From contig BSBM01002101.1 of assembly GCA_027924585.1 (NCBI GenBank), forward strand, positions 248,001 through 312,000: DNA of 64,000 bases, in the 5' to 3' direction. The notes beneath the pieces are model-generated. The model was given only the letters and a program-made list of their open reading frames with translations. It did no database searches and had not been told where the DNA came from. This document shows, one piece after another, positions 62,901 through 64,000 of the stretch. The first letter of the stretch is position 1; every line of letters starts with the position of its first letter. A program made the position numbers and the translations under genes. The stretch comes from Larix kaempferi (lineage: Eukaryota > Streptophyta > Pinopsida > Pinales > Pinaceae).

Positions 62901-64000
62901 AAGTCTAGAGAAAACGCACGGCCGCGTTTCGGGTTTGACCTACTTCTCGGAATTGAAAATTGAGAATAGATTCGGACGTCCCATTTGTAGACTGGTGTGC
63001 ACACCAACTTTCGTGACGTTCCAAGCTATTTTTTCACCCTTTAAGCTCAAGCCTAGCAAAAACGCACGGTCGATTTTCGACATTCACCAACTTCTCGAAA
63101 TTGAAAATTGAGCATTGATTTGGATTTCCCATTGGTAGACAAGTGCGCACGCCAACGCTCATGACGTTCCGAGCTATTTTCCCACCCTTTAAGCTTAAGT
63201 CTAGCGAAAACGAATGGTGGCGTTTCGACTTTGACCAAGTTCTGGGAATTGAAATTTGAGAATAGATTTGGATGTCCCGTTGGTAGACAAGTGCCCATGC
63301 CAACGTTCGGGACGTTCCGAGGTATTTTCTCGCCCTTTAAGCCCAACTCTAGAGAAAACGCACGATCGCGTTTCGGGTTTGACCTGCTTCTCGGAATTGA
63401 AAATCGGGAATAGATTTGGATGTCCCATTTGTAGACATGCGTGCAAAGCAAATTTCGTGACGTTATGAGCTAATTTCACACCCTGTAAGCTAAAGTCTAG
63501 CGAAAACATATGGTGGCGTTTCGACTTTGACCAACCTATGGGAATTGAAAATTAAGAATAGATTTAGATGTCCCATTGGTAGACAAGCGTCCACGCCAAC
63601 TTTCATGATGTTTCGAGCTTTGTTCTCCCCCTTTAAGCCCAAGCCTACTGAAAACACACGGTCGAATTTCGACTTTCACCAAATTCATGGAATTGAAAAT
63701 TGAGCATAGATTTGGATTTCCCGTTGGTAGAAAAGTGTGCACGCCAACGTTCGCGATGTTCTGAGCTATTTTACCACCCTTTAAGCCCAAGTCTAGCGAA
63801 AACACACTGTCGAGGTTTGACTTCGACGAACTTTGCTGAATGGAAAATTGAGCGTAGATTTGGATGTCCCGTTGGTAGACAAGTCCGCACGCCAACTTTC
63901 GTGATGTTCCGAGCTATTTTCCCACCCTTTAATCCCAAGTCTAGCGAAAACGCACGGTCGAGTTTCAACTTTGACCACCTTCTCGGAATTGAAATTTGAG
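59994..64000. repeat. HOR unit copy 7, partial (first 4,007 bp)
   Basis: The window ends inside monomer 28 of this unit. The part present agrees with copy 6 at every site I compared, including T at 60526. The array therefore continues past the right edge; position 1 likewise opens in the middle of a spacer, so it also continues to the left. Confidence 0.97.

Larger units (their letters stand above)
1..64000. repeat. Satellite DNA array, 148-bp monomer, with 10-kb higher-order structure
   Basis: Every part of the window belongs to the same tandem repeat family. A head motif of the form GTCTAG or CTCTAG, followed by CGAAAACGCACGG or a close variant, recurs about every 148 bp from position 11 to the end. 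Other fixed marks of the monomer are GGAATTGAAA, TTTGGATGTCCC, TTGGTAGACAAG, GCCAACTTTCGTGACG and a pyrimidine tract before the next head (for example TTTTCTCCCCCTTTAA). No interruption by other sequence was seen, and all monomers point the same way. The length, head-to-tail order and higher-order periodicity are those of centromeric or pericentromeric satellites of eukaryotes. The link to a centromere is inference, because the window holds no flanking landmark. There are no long stretches left unexplained. Confidence 0.98.

Noticed and set aside
1-64000. Hundreds of open frames of 60-190 codons with a shared phrase (GHPNL, LKGG, STNGTSKS) that look like a protein family
   Set aside because: The resemblance follows from the DNA repeat. 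The frame shifts by one base per 148-bp monomer, so the same phrase appears in all frames in turn, and both strands are equally open.
1-64000. CRISPR array
   Set aside because: The repeats are 148 bp, contiguous and all related, with no unique spacers and no cas genes.
1-64000. Ribosomal DNA or other 10-kb gene unit
   Set aside because: A 10-kb tandem period can suggest rDNA, but the unit is made wholly of 148-bp satellite monomers and has no rRNA-like conserved region that I can see.
1-64000. Bacterial or viral origin of the window
   Set aside because: There is no operon-like gene content, and the monomer size, higher-order structure and CpG pattern are those of eukaryotic satellite DNA.
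1-64000. Telomeric or subtelomeric repeat
   Set aside because: I saw no run of TTAGGG, TTTAGGG or a similar short telomere motif.

Overview
The whole 64,000-base window is one uninterrupted tandem satellite array. I see no gene, RNA gene, transposon, telomere repeat or unique sequence in it. The basic unit is a monomer of 148 bp. I followed its register mark, a TCTAG-like motif at the head of each monomer, through all of the first unit at spacings of 147-149 bp, with three shorter exceptions (145, 136 and a fused 247 bp). The later units repeat that pattern.

The monomers are organised into a very long higher-order repeat (HOR). Sixty-eight monomers, one of them merged into its neighbour by a 49-bp deletion, form a unit of 9,998 bp. 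That unit recurs head to tail: 1-10001, 10002-19999, 20000-29997, 29998-39995, 39996-49995, 49996-59993, and a partial seventh from 59994 to the end. Monomers inside one unit differ from each other visibly, by roughly 10-25% by eye. Equivalent monomers in different units are almost identical: I found only about a dozen sites that vary among the seven copies. Both window ends lie inside the array, so it is longer than 64 kb.

Inside the unit the monomers fall into three loose classes, A, B and C, with an imperfect A-then-(B or C) alternation. There are older nested duplications of 2, 3 and about 15-16 monomers, and three fixed internal deletions that act as phase marks. Few differences separate the copies, but their combinations show exchange between units (all four allele combinations at positions 3651 and 8899).

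Organism: a eukaryotic nuclear genome, most likely centromeric or pericentromeric heterochromatin. The monomer is nucleosome-sized and CpG-rich, with many CpG/TpG/CpA alternatives between monomers, as expected in a CpG-methylating genome such as a plant or vertebrate. I lean towards a plant from general knowledge of 145-185 bp plant centromere satellites, but nothing in the window proves it and I cannot name the species. Open reading frames of 60-192 codons occur throughout, on both strands and overlapping. They are by-products of a stop-poor repeat and I call none of them a gene.
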